Positions 39,201 to 51,796 of a stretch of DNA of 64,000 bases are shown piece after piece. Origin of the DNA: Musa acuminata AAA Group (Eukaryota; Streptophyta; Magnoliopsida; Zingiberales; Musaceae); NCBI RefSeq assembly GCF_036884655.1, contig NC_088340.1, positions 310,001 through 374,000 of the forward strand. Reading direction: 5' to 3'. The position numbers and the translations under genes are program-made. Below the pieces are notes generated by a model. The model saw only the letters and a program-made list of their open reading frames with translations, was not told where the DNA came from and ran no database searches. The first letter of the stretch is position 1. The number at the start of each line of letters is the position of its first letter.

Positions 39201-42200
39201 CACCAGTTTAATTTAGTCTTGATCTTGATGATTGATAATTTCTGGAACTCGTGCCTGATGAGTCAAATGTTTTTTGTTAATTTAGTTGATTGTATGCCTT
39301 TCTTAAAGATTTTCTTTTTCTGTCACTTTAATTATCGATCTTTTATGGAATCTACTTATAGGAGTTAAGGATACTTCTTCAGTTGGCTTAAAGGCTACAG
39401 AAACAGCTACTACGGGACTTAAAGAACCATTTGCTGATACTCAAAAGTCGTTCACTGATAATGACTTCACAAATACACTTAATTCGAGAAGAAACACAGA
39501 TCTGATTTCTTTCCCAACTTACTCAGTAGCAGATCTGCAAGCTGCTACTCTAAACTTTAGCTCAAGCAGCCTTCTTGGGCAAGGAAATATTGGACAAGTG
39601 TACAAAGCAAAATTTGCTGATGGAAAGGTACAGTGAGGTTTGGAAAAATTTGCATCTACCATATGTATGTCCATAAGATACCTGTCTCCATCTCCCTTGT
39701 CATATATGTATAGTCTATAATGGGCATATATCATATATATACAAAATTTCATGTGTACATATTAATGCCATGACTTTGGGTATTGTGCTGTGTTTTGGCA
39801 ATATGATCTTTTTCTGTTGATGAAATAAGCCTGTCCTTATTGGCTTTTTATTTCATATAATCATAAGAATATGAATTGTAACAATTGCTTTTTTGTTTTG
39901 CTACTTTAGGTTGGCTCTATAAATTATTTGTTTGTGGGTCATGCATATGGATCATTATCCATTATTCAATTATAATTAAGGCCGTCATGTTCATTTGAAT
40001 GTTGTTTGTGTTTTGGATGCTTATTGTTGCTTTAGGTATAAAAAACAAATTTCCTAGTTGATGGATTATGTAATCTTATTTGTTGAAGTCATATTCTTGA
40101 ATTTGGTTTTATTGTTCTGAATTCTGATCCTAAATATAGCTAACCTTATATATAAGTACAAGCAAGGTTCGCTGTATCGAGGTGTACCGCTCAGTATGTG
40201 CGGTACGTATCATTCCGACAGGGGATTGATATGTGAATCACCCTATACCGAGCGATACACGTTACATGACCCCGTATTGCCTGATACGAGGTTTGTACTA
40301 GTCGATAACGGTTGAAATTCGATCGTTATTGATCGGTATGACCGTTACCGACTTGTACCGGTCTGTAACGATCGTATTTCAACCGTTACTGATCAAGGGT
40401 TGAGATTGCCTAGTTTCAAATGGTCATTTTGACTATTTGGACCATAGGTCAGGGTTTTTAAACCCTTTCCTCCTCGCTCTTTTAACTCATTTCACTTAAA
40501 CTCTTCAACTCCTTCAAATTCTCTCACTCACATATCTCTAATTCTCACATTTTCACTCTCTTAGACTCAACAACGTTGCGATTTGTGGATTGAATCAAAT
40601 TTGGGAGGATTAAGAGGAATAATACTCTAATCAAGAGGAACTATAGACACTCAACCATCACTGTTGTCCGTCCAGCGTGCAAAGACAAAGGTAAAGGGGA
40701 AGGCAGTAGCATCAACCGCGTCGTTGGAAATAATCGAGTCAAGTAATGAGACACCTTCTCAATCGTATTCAACAACCCACTTAGTCTAGAGACATGGTAG
40801 CGATATGGATAGCAGTGTCTCGATCGATGATGGCGGCGACGCCAGAGAGTCGATGGTCCGGTACGATTTAAGGGTGGTGCATGGACCAAGGAGCAGTATT
40901 TTATACATGCCACCCATGATTCGGACCATGAAACTCGATGAGGTACTAGTCAAGTTTATACACAGAAGGGGAAGAGGAAGGTAGTGGATGATTTTGAGCA
41001 AATGCGACAGAACCTACATAACGTAGACACAGAGTGAAGCTCATCATATTCACAAACGTCGTATTATGGAGAATCTTATGACCAACAATAATATGGTGAT
41101 AATTGGTCAAACTTTTTCGAGCAGCAATATAGTGATTGATCTTATGATACGAAGCAGATCAGTGGCGAAAGTAGAAGTTTCGATATTATTCTTCATTCTT
41201 CACACTAATACATGCCACAATCGTCCTTGCCTCAGGAGTCGCTTCGAACACATGTGGTTCACGACAATTAGAATATGGTTATCATCACATTGATGCACCA
41301 ATGATATACGGTGTATTAGTATACTATGTCGTGGGATCAATTTCAGGATTGAGTCCCACAAACATATCAAATTGATATACAGATATATAGGATCGAGGAC
41401 CTCGATCCATTGCTCGTGGAGTCGCATCGTTCTTTTTATGGTAGAACAAGGTATATCCTTTGATTCATTACTTGATTCATTTGAATCTTAAAGTTTAAGT
41501 TGTTTAAAAAATAATCTAACAATTCAAATAATTTCTTAGTAGATAATTCAATATTAACGGAAGGACGATCCGGAACGTACCACAAAGGTACTCCTTAAAG
41601 CCCGAAAATGATGTATCACTATTCTTTCCCAATTTAGATTATTTTTTCTTAAATTTTACTAAATTTATATCGATTTCCAACTTAAAAACCGTAATCTAAC
41701 TTTTTTTTTTCTAGGATTTTTTGGAGCTATTTTTGGTAATTTTATTGTATCATCGATATGCCCTGGCGTATCGACATACGTTACATCGATATGCCTCAGT
41801 CTGTATCGTACCGATGATTGGTCAGTATACTAGTACGAATCGGTAAGGTGAACCTTGAGTACAAGTTCTTTTTCTGGGCTTGGCCCAGTTGCCCAACTTT
41901 AGTCTAGCTTGAATAATTAAATTTTAGCTGAGTTCAAACTGTAGATGATCATGACCGCCATGGGCAATGATAATTGAGGTTATTATCATTTTGTTGATAT
42001 ACTGAAGTCAAACTGTTGGCACAAAGGCAAAGAGTCTCAACTCTTAAGTGGCTTGTGCATCAGGAAATATATTTTCTACAGATGTGAATTTGTGAATCAT
42101 TCTATTTATATATTCATACATACATCTGTATATGTATACATGTAATGAATATGTTTAAACATGTGTTTATTCATCATAGATAGAGTTGGACAGAATACAT

Positions 42201-45200
42201 GTATGTAAACTTTTTTGTGCATAATCTAAACAAATGGATGTTTTAGGATGCAGGAATTTGGGGATTATACACTTTTCATAAAGCACATTTTAACTGTCCA
42301 GATTCATATCCACGATCCACATATCAAAAAGGCAAAAGAAAAAGATTCATTCCTACAGGAGCATAATCTATCAATATCTTGACTTATCAAATTGATTGAA
42401 CAACCTTCTGACATATGTAGATTTCCAGGAACTATTTGGTCCCTGAATTCAGGAATCACGCAAATGCTTATCTTACATCAGGATGCAAGAGCCATTTTCT
42501 TGTATTCTTTGTAATATTTTTTTGAAGTTTGGTGGATGCAATATGTTGTCAGATGGCATGTCTTTTGGCTACCTGCAAAGCTTGTTGAAGAAAAAGAAAA
42601 AGAAGTTAATGGGTTTTTTAAAGGTCATATCCAAAGAAGAAAGTCATTCCCAATCAATAATTACTAAATAAGGAAGATTACCTATCGGCACTTGCAAGTA
42701 GATCTTCTTTGAAAAAAGGAAAATGGGTCATCAACTAACCTTGACTCAAAGATTAAGATATGCTTAAAGAAAATTATCTTATTTATTATTTTTATTTGGA
42801 GGGTTTATTCAAAAGGATAATGGCTGTAAACAATGAAATGACAATGTAATTGAAATTTAGATTAATAATAAAAACTTTTCTTTCTGGTGATTTGTGATTC
42901 CATTATCCACTTGTGAGACAAGGGAGATATGAGGGCTTCATCCCTAGGAGTGATTCCTAGAGAGAGAAATCTTGATATATTTACCTTTCATTTATAGATT
43001 ATTTGATGTCTTCTTCCTTCAACCTAGTCTTTCTGAAACATACATTTCATAAAATTAAATATAATTAAGATATTTTACAGCCTTGTTCTTGATTCTTAAA
43101 TAATGAAATGCTTTGATCTCTTTTGGCATCCCTTCCACATGTCATATCAATATGATATTAAACCTTAAATAGTTTTACCTATGTTATTTCATCCACTCAC
43201 ATCTTTGTTATGCTGTCATATCAGATCACTTCAGTCAGGAACATTTTATGACAAACTGACTTAAAGAGACTAAAAGTAAAATCATGATCCATCATTAAAT
43301 TTATGTTTGTTCTATTGCAACTGACTTGAAGAGGATCTTATAATGGAAAATTAATTATTAACTTCTGATGATGTCTGAATCTGATTGCTGTAACCTCATT
43401 TTATAACAATTAATGGAGTCTTAAAACTTGTTACAATATTCAAATAAATTCATTTGTCGAATTTGTGATCATTTGTGCTTAATCCTTTGCCTTTCTACTC
43501 TACGTGGCATCATTACTGTGATCACATAACTAACTGGACATATTCCTCCATTTAATTGTGAGTGTTAAGAATGTCTAGGTTTGTTTGTAAAGATCAGTGA
43601 TTTAAAAAGCGCTAGATGCCAAAAGACGTTAAGGTCCAAAAATGCCTGAGGCGCTAAGCGCTCGCCCGAGCGAAACGAGACACTAAAATATAAAAATATA
43701 TAATATAATTAATAAATATAATTATTTAAAAATTTAAATAAAAATATACTATTAAATTAAGAAAATTAACAATATTAAAATCAAAATAATATATTATTAA
43801 TCTAATAAATATAAATACTATTATTAGTGTACTGTTAACAGTATACTATATATTATTAACAGTATACAAAAGGAGAAGAAGGAAGAGGAGTGTAAGGGGG
43901 TGCTGACTGAGAAAAGAGGAAGCGGCAGCGGCAGCGGGAGTGTAAGGAGGCAGCGGCAGCGGGAGCGGAAATGTAAGGAGGCAACGACAACGGGAGTGCA
44001 AGGAGGCAGCGGCAGCGAGAGCGAGAGTGTAAGGAGGCAGCGGCAGTGGGAGCGAGAGTGTAAGGAGGCAGCGACAGCGGCGACAGCGGCAGCAGCGAGT
44101 AGTGACAGCGGCAGCGGGAGCAGGAGCGACAAGCAGCGAGTAGCGGGCGCGGGAGCGACAGCGGCAACGAGTAGGGTTAGCCGGTTAGGGTTGGGCAACA
44201 ACAGCTGATATCGATTTTAGTTGGTTCGATTGAACCAACTAACCACCAGAGACTGAACCAGACCTAAAATCCTAGTTCGGTTGCTTGGTTTAACCCAGGC
44301 GCTCGCCCGAAGCGCCCAGCGCCTGGGCTCGGGCGAGCGCCTAGGCGGCGCCTCATTGAAGCGCGCTGCCTGGAAGTTTAGCGAGGCACTCGGGCCTCGC
44401 CTTTCCTCGCCCGAGCGCCTAGGCGAGCGCCCGAGCGCTTAGGCGAGCGCCCGAGCGCCTTTTTAAATCACTGGTAAAGATGTTGTCTATTATGCATTAC
44501 TAGAGAGCTGGCAGTATAATTAGGAATAACCAAACTTTGAGCAATCAATATATTCTACCTTATATCACAACAGTGTGGGAAACTTTGATCATTACGATAC
44601 AAGATTTTTATTTTCCCCTCTCAGACTAGGATTATTATTGACATGATAATTGTTAGATATATGTCCTGCAAAACAAGGACTAAATAAGAAGCATATGAGT
44701 TGGATTACTATAGATATGGGTGGAATGCACCAAGATTACACGTTATAAAAGGATATTCTTGCATTGTCAAGAGTTTTCAACAATAGAGAATGAAATAACA
44801 GAGAGTGCAAAAGAAAAACAGACCGCTTGGGCATCTCTCAGTTTCTGATTGCCACATTTTTGTTGTTTTGAGTGGTCAAGTTCAGGTCTGGTATCTTGTG
44901 TCAATGGAGATGGTACATAGGATTTCTATGACAATGTAGTTTGATGTCACATGCTGGGGCTGTTAATTAAATTATCCTATTGCATGTACCTTTTACATTT
45001 TAATTGATTTATGACTATAATGGTTGGGTGTTCAAACTTCTGCTTTTATAATATCATAAATGCTAGTCAAATGTGGTTGAAGTATATTTTGCTTATGATG
45101 CTTTCTCAGGTTTTGGCTGTCAAGAAGATAGAGGCATTAAATTTATCTGGACGTTGTTCTCATGACTTCATGGAAATAGTGTCTGACATTTTCAAGCTGC

Positions 45201-48010
45201 ACCATCCAAACATCACTGAACTTTTGGGTTATTGCTCAGAGCCCGATTACCAATTTTTAATCTATGAATTCCAACAGAATGGTTCTCTACATGGATTTTT
45301 ACATTTATCGGATGATTATAGCAGACCATTGACTTGGGAAACTCGAGTAAGGATTGCTCTTGGGACAGCACGTGCTGTAGAGTAAGTAGATAGCAATTAC
45401 AAGCCATGTAAAGAACCATTCAGTTACAAATTATTTAATTGAAATGCCTGATGGTCATAGTGAGCATGTTTTTTTCCCTGTATATCTAATTTACATTTGT
45501 CTTCTCTTAATTTTGATCAAATATATTCATTGTCAATTCAGGCTTCAGGACTTCTTGGATGGTACATGCAAGATCAACAATTTTAGTCGATCATTTTTAA
45601 TATTTCCAGAAGTGGTGGAACAAAAACTGCTAATTTTTTCTTTGCAGCATAAATTTTCATGAAAATTGTTTACATGACAATATTCGGAAATTTTTTTTAG
45701 GACTTGTGGTATTTATAGCTATACTGGTATTATGCTACTGCATTATATTCTCATTGTTCATTTTTACAAACTATCTAATATATCTAAGCAAGGTCAAACT
45801 TGGGATGCTAGGAGTCAGATAGTTGTCAATAAAATTGTACAGGTCTGCAATTGGAAACATACTTAAAAGAATTGAGAGTGTGCTTCTCTGCAAATGCTGG
45901 TCTAATTGAAAGTTATATATGATTATTAGGACTGAGCATTCCCACAATATTAAAGTTCTACTGTATTCTATAACAAACAAAAAGGAGGACGTAAATGGAA
46001 TAGCGATGATTTGCTTCCAATTAGCATTCTCAGTCACACCCTGTGTTAAAACCATCAACCTAGGAAGCCCTGTAATTTATTTACAGAATAGGACTCTCAC
46101 GGAATGTCCTACTTTTGTAGTTTTGTGATCTCTGTCTTCAAATGATTTAATCATCCAGTTGCATGTTATGGTTATCCTGTGCATTCTAAGTTTTGTAAAG
46201 ACATCTGCATGTCTTTTATATGATAATTCATGATAACCTTTCCAAAGACAGGAAATACCTATCGTGGTTAGTTGTTAAATAAAGTATATTCAGCTGTAAC
46301 AATTGAATTAAGTGCCAAAATTACAACTTGATCAATTTTCATCTTTCTTAATCTCCTAATGATTTTATCAGATGTCTATTACTAGTTAATATATCTGTTG
46401 CCATGTTGTAAATATCTTCCTAATTTCATCTGACAATCACTTTATATTTATCCAGGTACTTGCATGAGGTCCACTCCCCATCAGTGATCCACAAAAACAT
46501 AAAGTCTTCAAACATATTGCTTGATGCGGAGCTAAACCCACACTTGGCTGACTGTGGTCTAGCACCCTTCTTTGAGGTTTCAACGAAAGTTCATTTGCAC
46601 CTTGTTATGGAATCATTTATGACATTGAAAACCATAAATCTGAGTCACTGAGTTCTAGTTCTATGTCTTTTTGCAACAGGATACAAATGAGAACTTGGGT
46701 CCTGGATACAATGCTCCTGAATGCACAAAACCTTCTGCCTATACAAGGAAGAGTGATGTATATAGCTTTGGAGTGATCATGCTAGAGTTGTTGACTGGCC
46801 GTAAGCCCTTTGACAGGTAATTGAAGATGCTGGCACTCTAAGACTAGTAATTAAGATCTTGCCCTTTTCCCTCGGTGTTTAGCAGAGACAATTCAGTTAA
46901 GATAGTTCAGCATTCTTTCCGGTGCATGTAGTGTGTTATCTAAATAGAGCCAATACAGCCAATGCATCCTGGTCTTGATATTTATGGAAGCATATAGTAA
47001 TATGGTGACATCGGCCATTTTCTCAGGTTCAGATACCTAACCTTATTAAATTCCTGGGCACACATAAATGGCCATCTAATGGGCCATGATGTTTATTAAA
47101 TAAGATCTATTGGTTTTCTACTAGTGTGCAAACTTCCCAAAATGATCTGTTGTGACCCAACACTTTTGTGGATACTGTTATCTCGAGGACCTACTGCTTG
47201 CAGTTTTACCTTTGTTTCATTGTCTAATTTTTTTTCTTCTATTTTTAATAATTTACAGTTCTAAGCCAAGAATAGAGCAGTCATTAGTTCGCTGGGTAGC
47301 ACCACAACTTCATGACATTGACACATTGGAACGGATGGCAGACCCTGCCCTCCATGGACTCTACCCGCCAAAGTCATTATCTCGATTTGCTGACATTGTC
47401 GCCCTATGTATCCAGGTAACATGCTTTATGAACTTCTTCTCGTACGCCTTTCTATGTGACTGCTCTGTTTGAGAGTCTTGACAAGTGTGAGACTGTTTCA
47501 CTACACATTTTAAGCACCATATGCATCATATGGTGCAGTTGACTGAACCTTTCTCTTAGTGAGAGGTCGTCGTATAACAATTTATCAAAGGTGTGATATT
47601 TAGAGCAGGGTCCACCATATCGTGGCATACCACTCGGTATGAATGGTACATACTAGTCCGATATGAAATTGATACGAGTGGTACATCGGTATGCCTCATG
47701 TATCATGTGTTGGTATGCTCAGTACGGCTCGGTACATACAGTACCGACAGTTGGCCGGTACACCGGTACGGATTGGTAAGGCGAACCATGATTTAAGTAT
47801 TGTGTGCTTGTAAATTATAATTTAATCCACGATAACTTATTTCTATGTTTCTTTTGATTAATTCAGCTAGAGCCTGAGTTCCGGCCCGCCATGTCAGAAG
47901 TGGTACAGGCACTGGTTCATTGCGTTCATTGCACTAGCATCAACAAAAGGATTGGTGGGGATCTAGGCGCCTCTCGTAGAAGTGATGATTCTGACTCTGG
48001 ATATTATTGA
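30231..48010 (+). CDS. STRUBBELIG-receptor-family LRR kinase (likely pseudokinase)
   Basis: The STRUBBELIG/SRF family (LRR-V) are plasma-membrane receptors in tissue patterning, cell wall and defence signalling. Exons: 30231-30315, 30768-30900, 32160-32231, 32314-32379, 32667-32738, 32823-32894, 35536-35607, 35680-35745, 36498-36563, 36684-36952, 39362-39627, 45110-45381, 46456-46576, 46680-46816, 47259-47415, 47867-48010. All phases agree: 2070 nt, 689 aa. In order: a Leu-rich signal peptide; SUB domain and six short LRRs in 66- or 72-nt exons (for example [13 protein letters not shown]); a Pro/Ser-rich segment; a transmembrane helix at about 273-293; and a kinase domain with GQGNIGQV (397-404), Lys418, HKN (516-518) where active kinases have HRD, DCG (536-538) where they have DFG, and APE (556-558). 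Missing the catalytic Asp suggests weak or no phosphotransfer, as known for STRUBBELIG itself. It ends DDSDSGYY. Introns 6 (2.6 kb), 10 (2.4 kb) and 11 (5.5 kb) carry transposons. The exact SRF member is not resolved. Confidence 0.95.
31055..31393. repeat. Tandem duplication, about 169-bp period, in SRF intron 2
   Basis: GCTGCATATG occurs at 31055 and 31224, and the sequence after each copy agrees over about 165 bp, including TGCTGAAAATGCAGATTAT and TTCTTTCTTGGTGATTTGT. Copies differ by scattered substitutions and small indels. Confidence 0.85.
33674..33835. repeat. Tandem duplication, 84-bp period, in SRF intron 6
   Basis: TTATATGTTGCATATTGGCA occurs at 33674 and again at 33758, and most of each 84-bp unit matches the other. 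It lies just upstream of the copia relic. Confidence 0.88.
33885..34610 (+). mobile_element. Ty1/copia retrotransposon fragment in SRF intron 6
   Basis: Translated + strand shows a retroviral-type protease region (DLGASDHMT, near 33908), where intact copies usually have DSGA. Then, after a stop and frame change, comes a GAG-pre-integrase zinc motif ([12 protein letters not shown], then CEIC, 34325-34440), running into the integrase start (YLIHCDIW). No reverse transcriptase, RNase H or LTR pair is visible. It is a broken fragment of about 0.7 kb in the same orientation as its host gene. Confidence 0.85.
35911..36005. repeat. Short tandem duplication in SRF intron 8
   Basis: The segment GTCCCTGTCTTCTTACTTTT, followed by AGCTGTAATTA, occurs twice about 64 bp apart. 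Confidence 0.8.
37975..38170 (+). mobile_element. LINE-like reverse-transcriptase tail relic in SRF intron 10
   Basis: The + strand reads [14 protein letters not shown] and, further on in broken frame, a segment ending near a GTAGCCGATC motif. This resembles the basic tail found after the reverse transcriptase of plant LINE-like elements. The fragment is short and no catalytic domain is present. Confidence 0.4.
38545..39095. repeat. Diverged repeats, about 260-bp spacing, in SRF intron 10
   Basis: ATTTGTAAGGAAATTCATTC-like and CATTCCAGACAAGCAA-like motifs recur at about 38660-38685, 38718-38736 and 38950-38985. Each is followed by diverged copies of CAACTTGGTC..CATTTGATATGTA. This is a degenerate tandem array of unknown origin. 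Confidence 0.6.
40163..41857. mobile_element. hAT-type DNA transposon, 1695 bp, in SRF intron 11
   Basis: The ends are imperfect terminal inverted repeats (CAAGGTTCGC and CAAGGTTCAC), flanked by a perfect 8-bp duplication, AGTACAAG, at 40155-40162 and 41858-41865. An 8-bp target duplication is the hAT hallmark. Both ends are rich in GGTAC/CGGTA-type subterminal motifs. The middle (about 40980-41440) carries a stop-riddled reading trace on the + strand with short motifs such as [13 protein letters not shown] and [13 protein letters not shown]. This could be the decayed C-terminal tail of a transposase. The element is probably non-autonomous now. Confidence 0.85.
43595..44473. mobile_element. 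hAT-type MITE-like element, 879 bp, in SRF intron 11
   Basis: The ends are matching inverted repeats (CAGTGATTTAAAAAG), flanked by a perfect 8-bp duplication, GTAAAGAT, at 43587-43594 and 44474-44481. Just inside both ends are GC-rich palindromic repeats of the type GCGCTCGCCCGAGCG, repeated several times near the right end, as expected of subterminal transposase-binding repeats. The centre is AT-rich and then contains a GGAGGCAGCGGCAGCG minisatellite. Open frames over that minisatellite are artefacts. No transposase is encoded. Confidence 0.92.
43925..44135. repeat. GC-rich minisatellite inside the hAT element
   Basis: Units around GTAAGGAGGCAGCGGCAGCG repeat at about 30-40 bp spacing with substitutions, then break down into GCGACA and GCAGCG units. 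It lies wholly inside the 879-bp hAT element. Confidence 0.8.
47606..47790. mobile_element. Miniature hAT-like element, 185 bp, in SRF intron 15
   Basis: The right end (CGGATTGGTAAGGCGAACCATG) closely matches the right end of the 1695-bp element at 40163-41857. The interior has the same GGTAC-type motifs. The flanks ATTTAGAG and ATTTAAGT agree in only five of eight bases, so the target duplication is either decayed or wrongly placed. Confidence 0.6.
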
Positions 48011-50305
48011 GCAAAACTTCAAACTCTATCGAATGCCGGTGTATCTAACTAAAGGCATCACAGTCAACTTGTCATGCTGCTGATTGATATAACAGGTCCT
48101 CTTGAGTAAATATCAATGAACATTATTTCGGTTTTCGTAAGGAATAACTTCTGTAATCGTTGTGGATTTTTGAGCCATGAGCTGTATGTAATATATCCAC
48201 CTAAAATCTTGTGACAACTCTTGTTTCTATTGAGAATCGTGTTTCTTGTGAGTGACACTGGAATTCAGCATTGAAATGCAATCTCTATTTCTTTAATAAG
48301 AGAAAAATGTTACCGAAGGGGAGACATAATGGTGAAAGAAATTTTGACGTTTTTAAGTCATTGGTGTTGAAGATGGAAATTTTGACAACATGGAATTTGA
48401 CGTTGTCAAGTCATCGGTTACCATGCATTGAATTTATATCTATCTAAAGATTAAAATAAGTAAAAAGTATATATTATTAAAAAACATATTTAGTAGGCCT
48501 TTCTAAGTTTTCTTGAAATTTTGAGAGGAAAAAAAAGTGGGTTGAGTTACAATGTTTTTGAATAAAGAAGTGTAACAAAAAAAATCTTCTTTGATAATAC
48601 AAAAAAAACAAAAAAATGGTTTTTGGCTCAAAAAAAAATGTTGAGTTAAAACAAAAAAGGTGTAACACAAATCTAAAAAAAAAAAAAACCTTCTTTGATA
48701 ATATTTAAATGGTTTTTGGTTCAAAGTGATTCTAAATTCATCCTAAATTATGTACAATTAAAAAATCTACACAAATTCAACCCTTTAAGTGATGAAATTT
48801 ATAAAAAAGTACTCATTTTAAATTGGGTTATACTATTTTTAAACTATATAACTCCTCCATTCAAAAAGTCAAATCTCCAAGAAAAAAATTGCTTTTGAAC
48901 TTTAATAATATTCCAGTAGTTTTTGAGATCCCAAAGGGGTTAAACATCAAATGTCACTCACAAGAAACACTTGATTCTTGATAGAAACAAGAAGAGTTGT
49001 CACAAGATTTTAGATGGATATATTATTAAAGAATTGCATTCCAATCAATCATATCTCATCAACAACAGTTTTTCATCTACTGGAATTTGTAAATAAAACA
49101 ACTTTAGGTGCATAAAGATTGTATAAAATATTACAAAAAGTCATATAAATATCTCTAATTTAATATTTATATTATCCTTTAATATATATACATAGTCTTC
49201 AATTTTATATCGACTATATTCCAACTACTGATTGATGCTTACACCAACTTATCTCCAAAGTTGGGGGTGGTTAGGACTTGGGAGTGAGAAGATCCTAAGT
49301 TGCAATTCGCTGTCATGTCATGTCATGTCATGTCATGCCACATTAGTTGCAATTCGCTGTGCCCGTTGTATTATGTATGCACCCCAAGCCATGATGTCGC
49401 TAAGCGCCACATTACTCGGTCATCTCTCTGTTCCAGCGGCGGCCTCCTAAACGCCGATCCGATCCGCTCCCTGTGGCGGCCGAGAACGGCCGGTGATGGT
49501 GGCCAACGGCGGGGAGTGTTGATGACGTCTGCCTGCTGCTCGATTCCAGGTAAGAAGCCAGCCAGGCCACCCTCCTCCTCCCTTGTTCTACCGCCGACCA
49601 AGATCATCGATCCACTCCTCTCGCTTGCCTCCTCTTCTTCTTAAACCCCGTCCTCAATCTGAGGAAGAACACCGATTTCCACAAGTAGCTCGTGCTTTTG
49701 TACGCATCTTTTTCCATTTTCGTTTCTTCCTCCTGATGATGCTGGGATTTCTCTTCTTCTGTGATGTTGTGAAGTGATGGGTAGAGGTCTGTTGCCAAAT
49801 TCTATCCATGTGTGCTGGATAACATGGCTCGGAGAATCTTAATTCAGAACATAGCTTCACAAGCTTAACCTTGTGCTGAACCCTAAAGTTCAGCCCTTTT
49901 GATGTAACCTTCAGATCGTTTTGTTGACTTGAGTCACTCGATGCTTTCCCACAAGATGTAATGCCACATTCGTGTGTGTTACTTGGGAGATGAAACTTTC
50001 AACTCAAGTATCCTCTTCTATGGCTGATCAAGCTTGATGTTAATCTGTTGTTTCATGTCCAAATGCTATCGATGCTAATTCTCATGAAGGTGATCATCAG
50101 AATGGTAGATGCCGAATCTTGGCTTTAGTTTTTCTCTTTTATCTCCCGGTACAATGCACATATGTTTCTGTGTTGACGGTGATGCTTTACGCTGAGAAAT
50201 CACCTCATAAGTAGAAATTGTTTACCCTGAAGTTTCTATAGTTTATTCTTATTATATGTTCGAGTCTTTTTGCTTATCTTTTGCTGCATCTTTGATGTTC
50301 GTCAG

Positions 50306-50381
50306 GTCATGCAAGGCAATCGTAGCTCACACAGGTGCGTAGCAAAAAGGGGCAAAGCATGGCATTGCAATGTATCCATAG
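50306..50381 (+). other. Splice-bounded segment, possible non-coding exon
   Basis: TTCGTCAG precedes this 76-bp segment and GTAAGATGG follows it, matching acceptor and donor consensus; an inner GTGCGT donor lies at 50335. Together with the GTAAGA donor at 49550 it could belong to a spliced transcript. The encoded peptide is short and unlike anything known to me. Confidence 0.25.
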
Positions 50382-51294
50382 GTAAGATGGCATTTTGGTG
50401 CATCATTATCTATTTAGTTGATGCAATGTAACTTGTGTTTGGCAATTTCTACGCTATCTAAATGTATGTATTTCTGGATGGAACCCGTAACAAAGTCGTG
50501 TGATTTCTTGTGCAACAATCTAACCACATGAGAAAATGCAGGTACACCACTGCATGTTGGGCAATGAGTGCATTTACCTTTTGTATGATCGCTCCATTCA
50601 TCTCAAGATTCGCAAAAACAATTGCCATCCTGCATTAGCAAATGCACACATTAGCTAATGCAATGTACGATCAACAAATGCAGGTTGTCAGACACCCTCA
50701 TGTTCTCTTCTCCTGGTGAGTTGTCAAAATTTATGGAAAATATACTTTCGGTTTACTTCCCTTTTGTATTTGTGTTTTTGCTATTTACTTTAATAATTTG
50801 ACATATATTAAAATCCCATTATTAATTGAGTATCATATTTGGAGACCTCAATAGTTGCCACTTGGTTGCATTAGTTGTATCTCCTCATGGTTTCATGCAA
50901 ATTAGTGAAGCATAAGTCTTGAATATGAAACTAATTATATTTATTAGAAAAAAAATGTTTCTCCAATTAATTTGGACACCATGGGCTTCAGAAGATCTTG
51001 AAGACATTTTTATTACACCAAGATGTTTTGTTTTTGTTGTCATTATGATAAAAAGATATGGTTATTTAGATGTGGCTGTTGAATTTGATTATGACAGGTA
51101 TTAGGTGCATCAAACTCTTTCAGTGAACATGCTCCTTTGATTACTACTGTTTTGTTGATTGCTTCTTTGTAAATCAATACTTTGGCCTCGTAGAGACAAT
51201 AGCTAAGTTAGCTTCAGCAGATAGGGTTCTATCTTTCTGAGAACGTAGTTTTTATTTTTCCTGAGGATTTCTATTTCTAGAACTAGCATTATTA

Positions 51295-51329
<35 letters not shown>

Positions 51330-51796
51330 AAGTATATTTGCTCCAAAAAGAAAAATAGGAATTAAGGAACTGTGTCTCCAGCAAGAAATTTCTGTGGATG
51401 GCTTCCATCATGACAGATCCAACCTAGGAAAAAAATCTGTTGTAAAAGAGGGAAGGGACAAGAATGGTTGCTGAACAATGAAATGCCTGGAGAAATCTGG
51501 CATGGTTTTCCTCCTGACACAAATGCACACTGTATAACAAAGTTGCTCGATCAGACTAGGAAGAAAGGTTCCCCTTCTAACGTGGCTGGTCATATTGATG
51601 CTAACGTTGTAGAGTTGAGTATTTTTTGATGTGGTAGAATAACAATTAAACCTTTATTACTTTTACATATTAACATGTTATGATGAACACTCTTGCTACA
51701 AACATGTTATATTAGGATGGTTTGATGAGATTTGTTAAATAACACCACTGTTAAACTATATCATAAATGAAATAAAAAAACAAGGGGGAATTATGT

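Noticed and set aside
41066..41293. Short + frame within the 1695-bp hAT element as a real gene
   Set aside because: It is bounded by stops in a decayed coding trace and lies wholly inside the transposon.
43824..44208. Frames of 102-125 codons around the minisatellite
   Set aside because: They arise from the GGCAGC-type minisatellite inside the 879-bp hAT element.
50640..50690. Imperfect inverted repeat (TGCATTAGCAAATGCA and TTAGCTAATGCA) as a microRNA precursor
   Set aside because: The arms are very short and match no plant miRNA I recognise.
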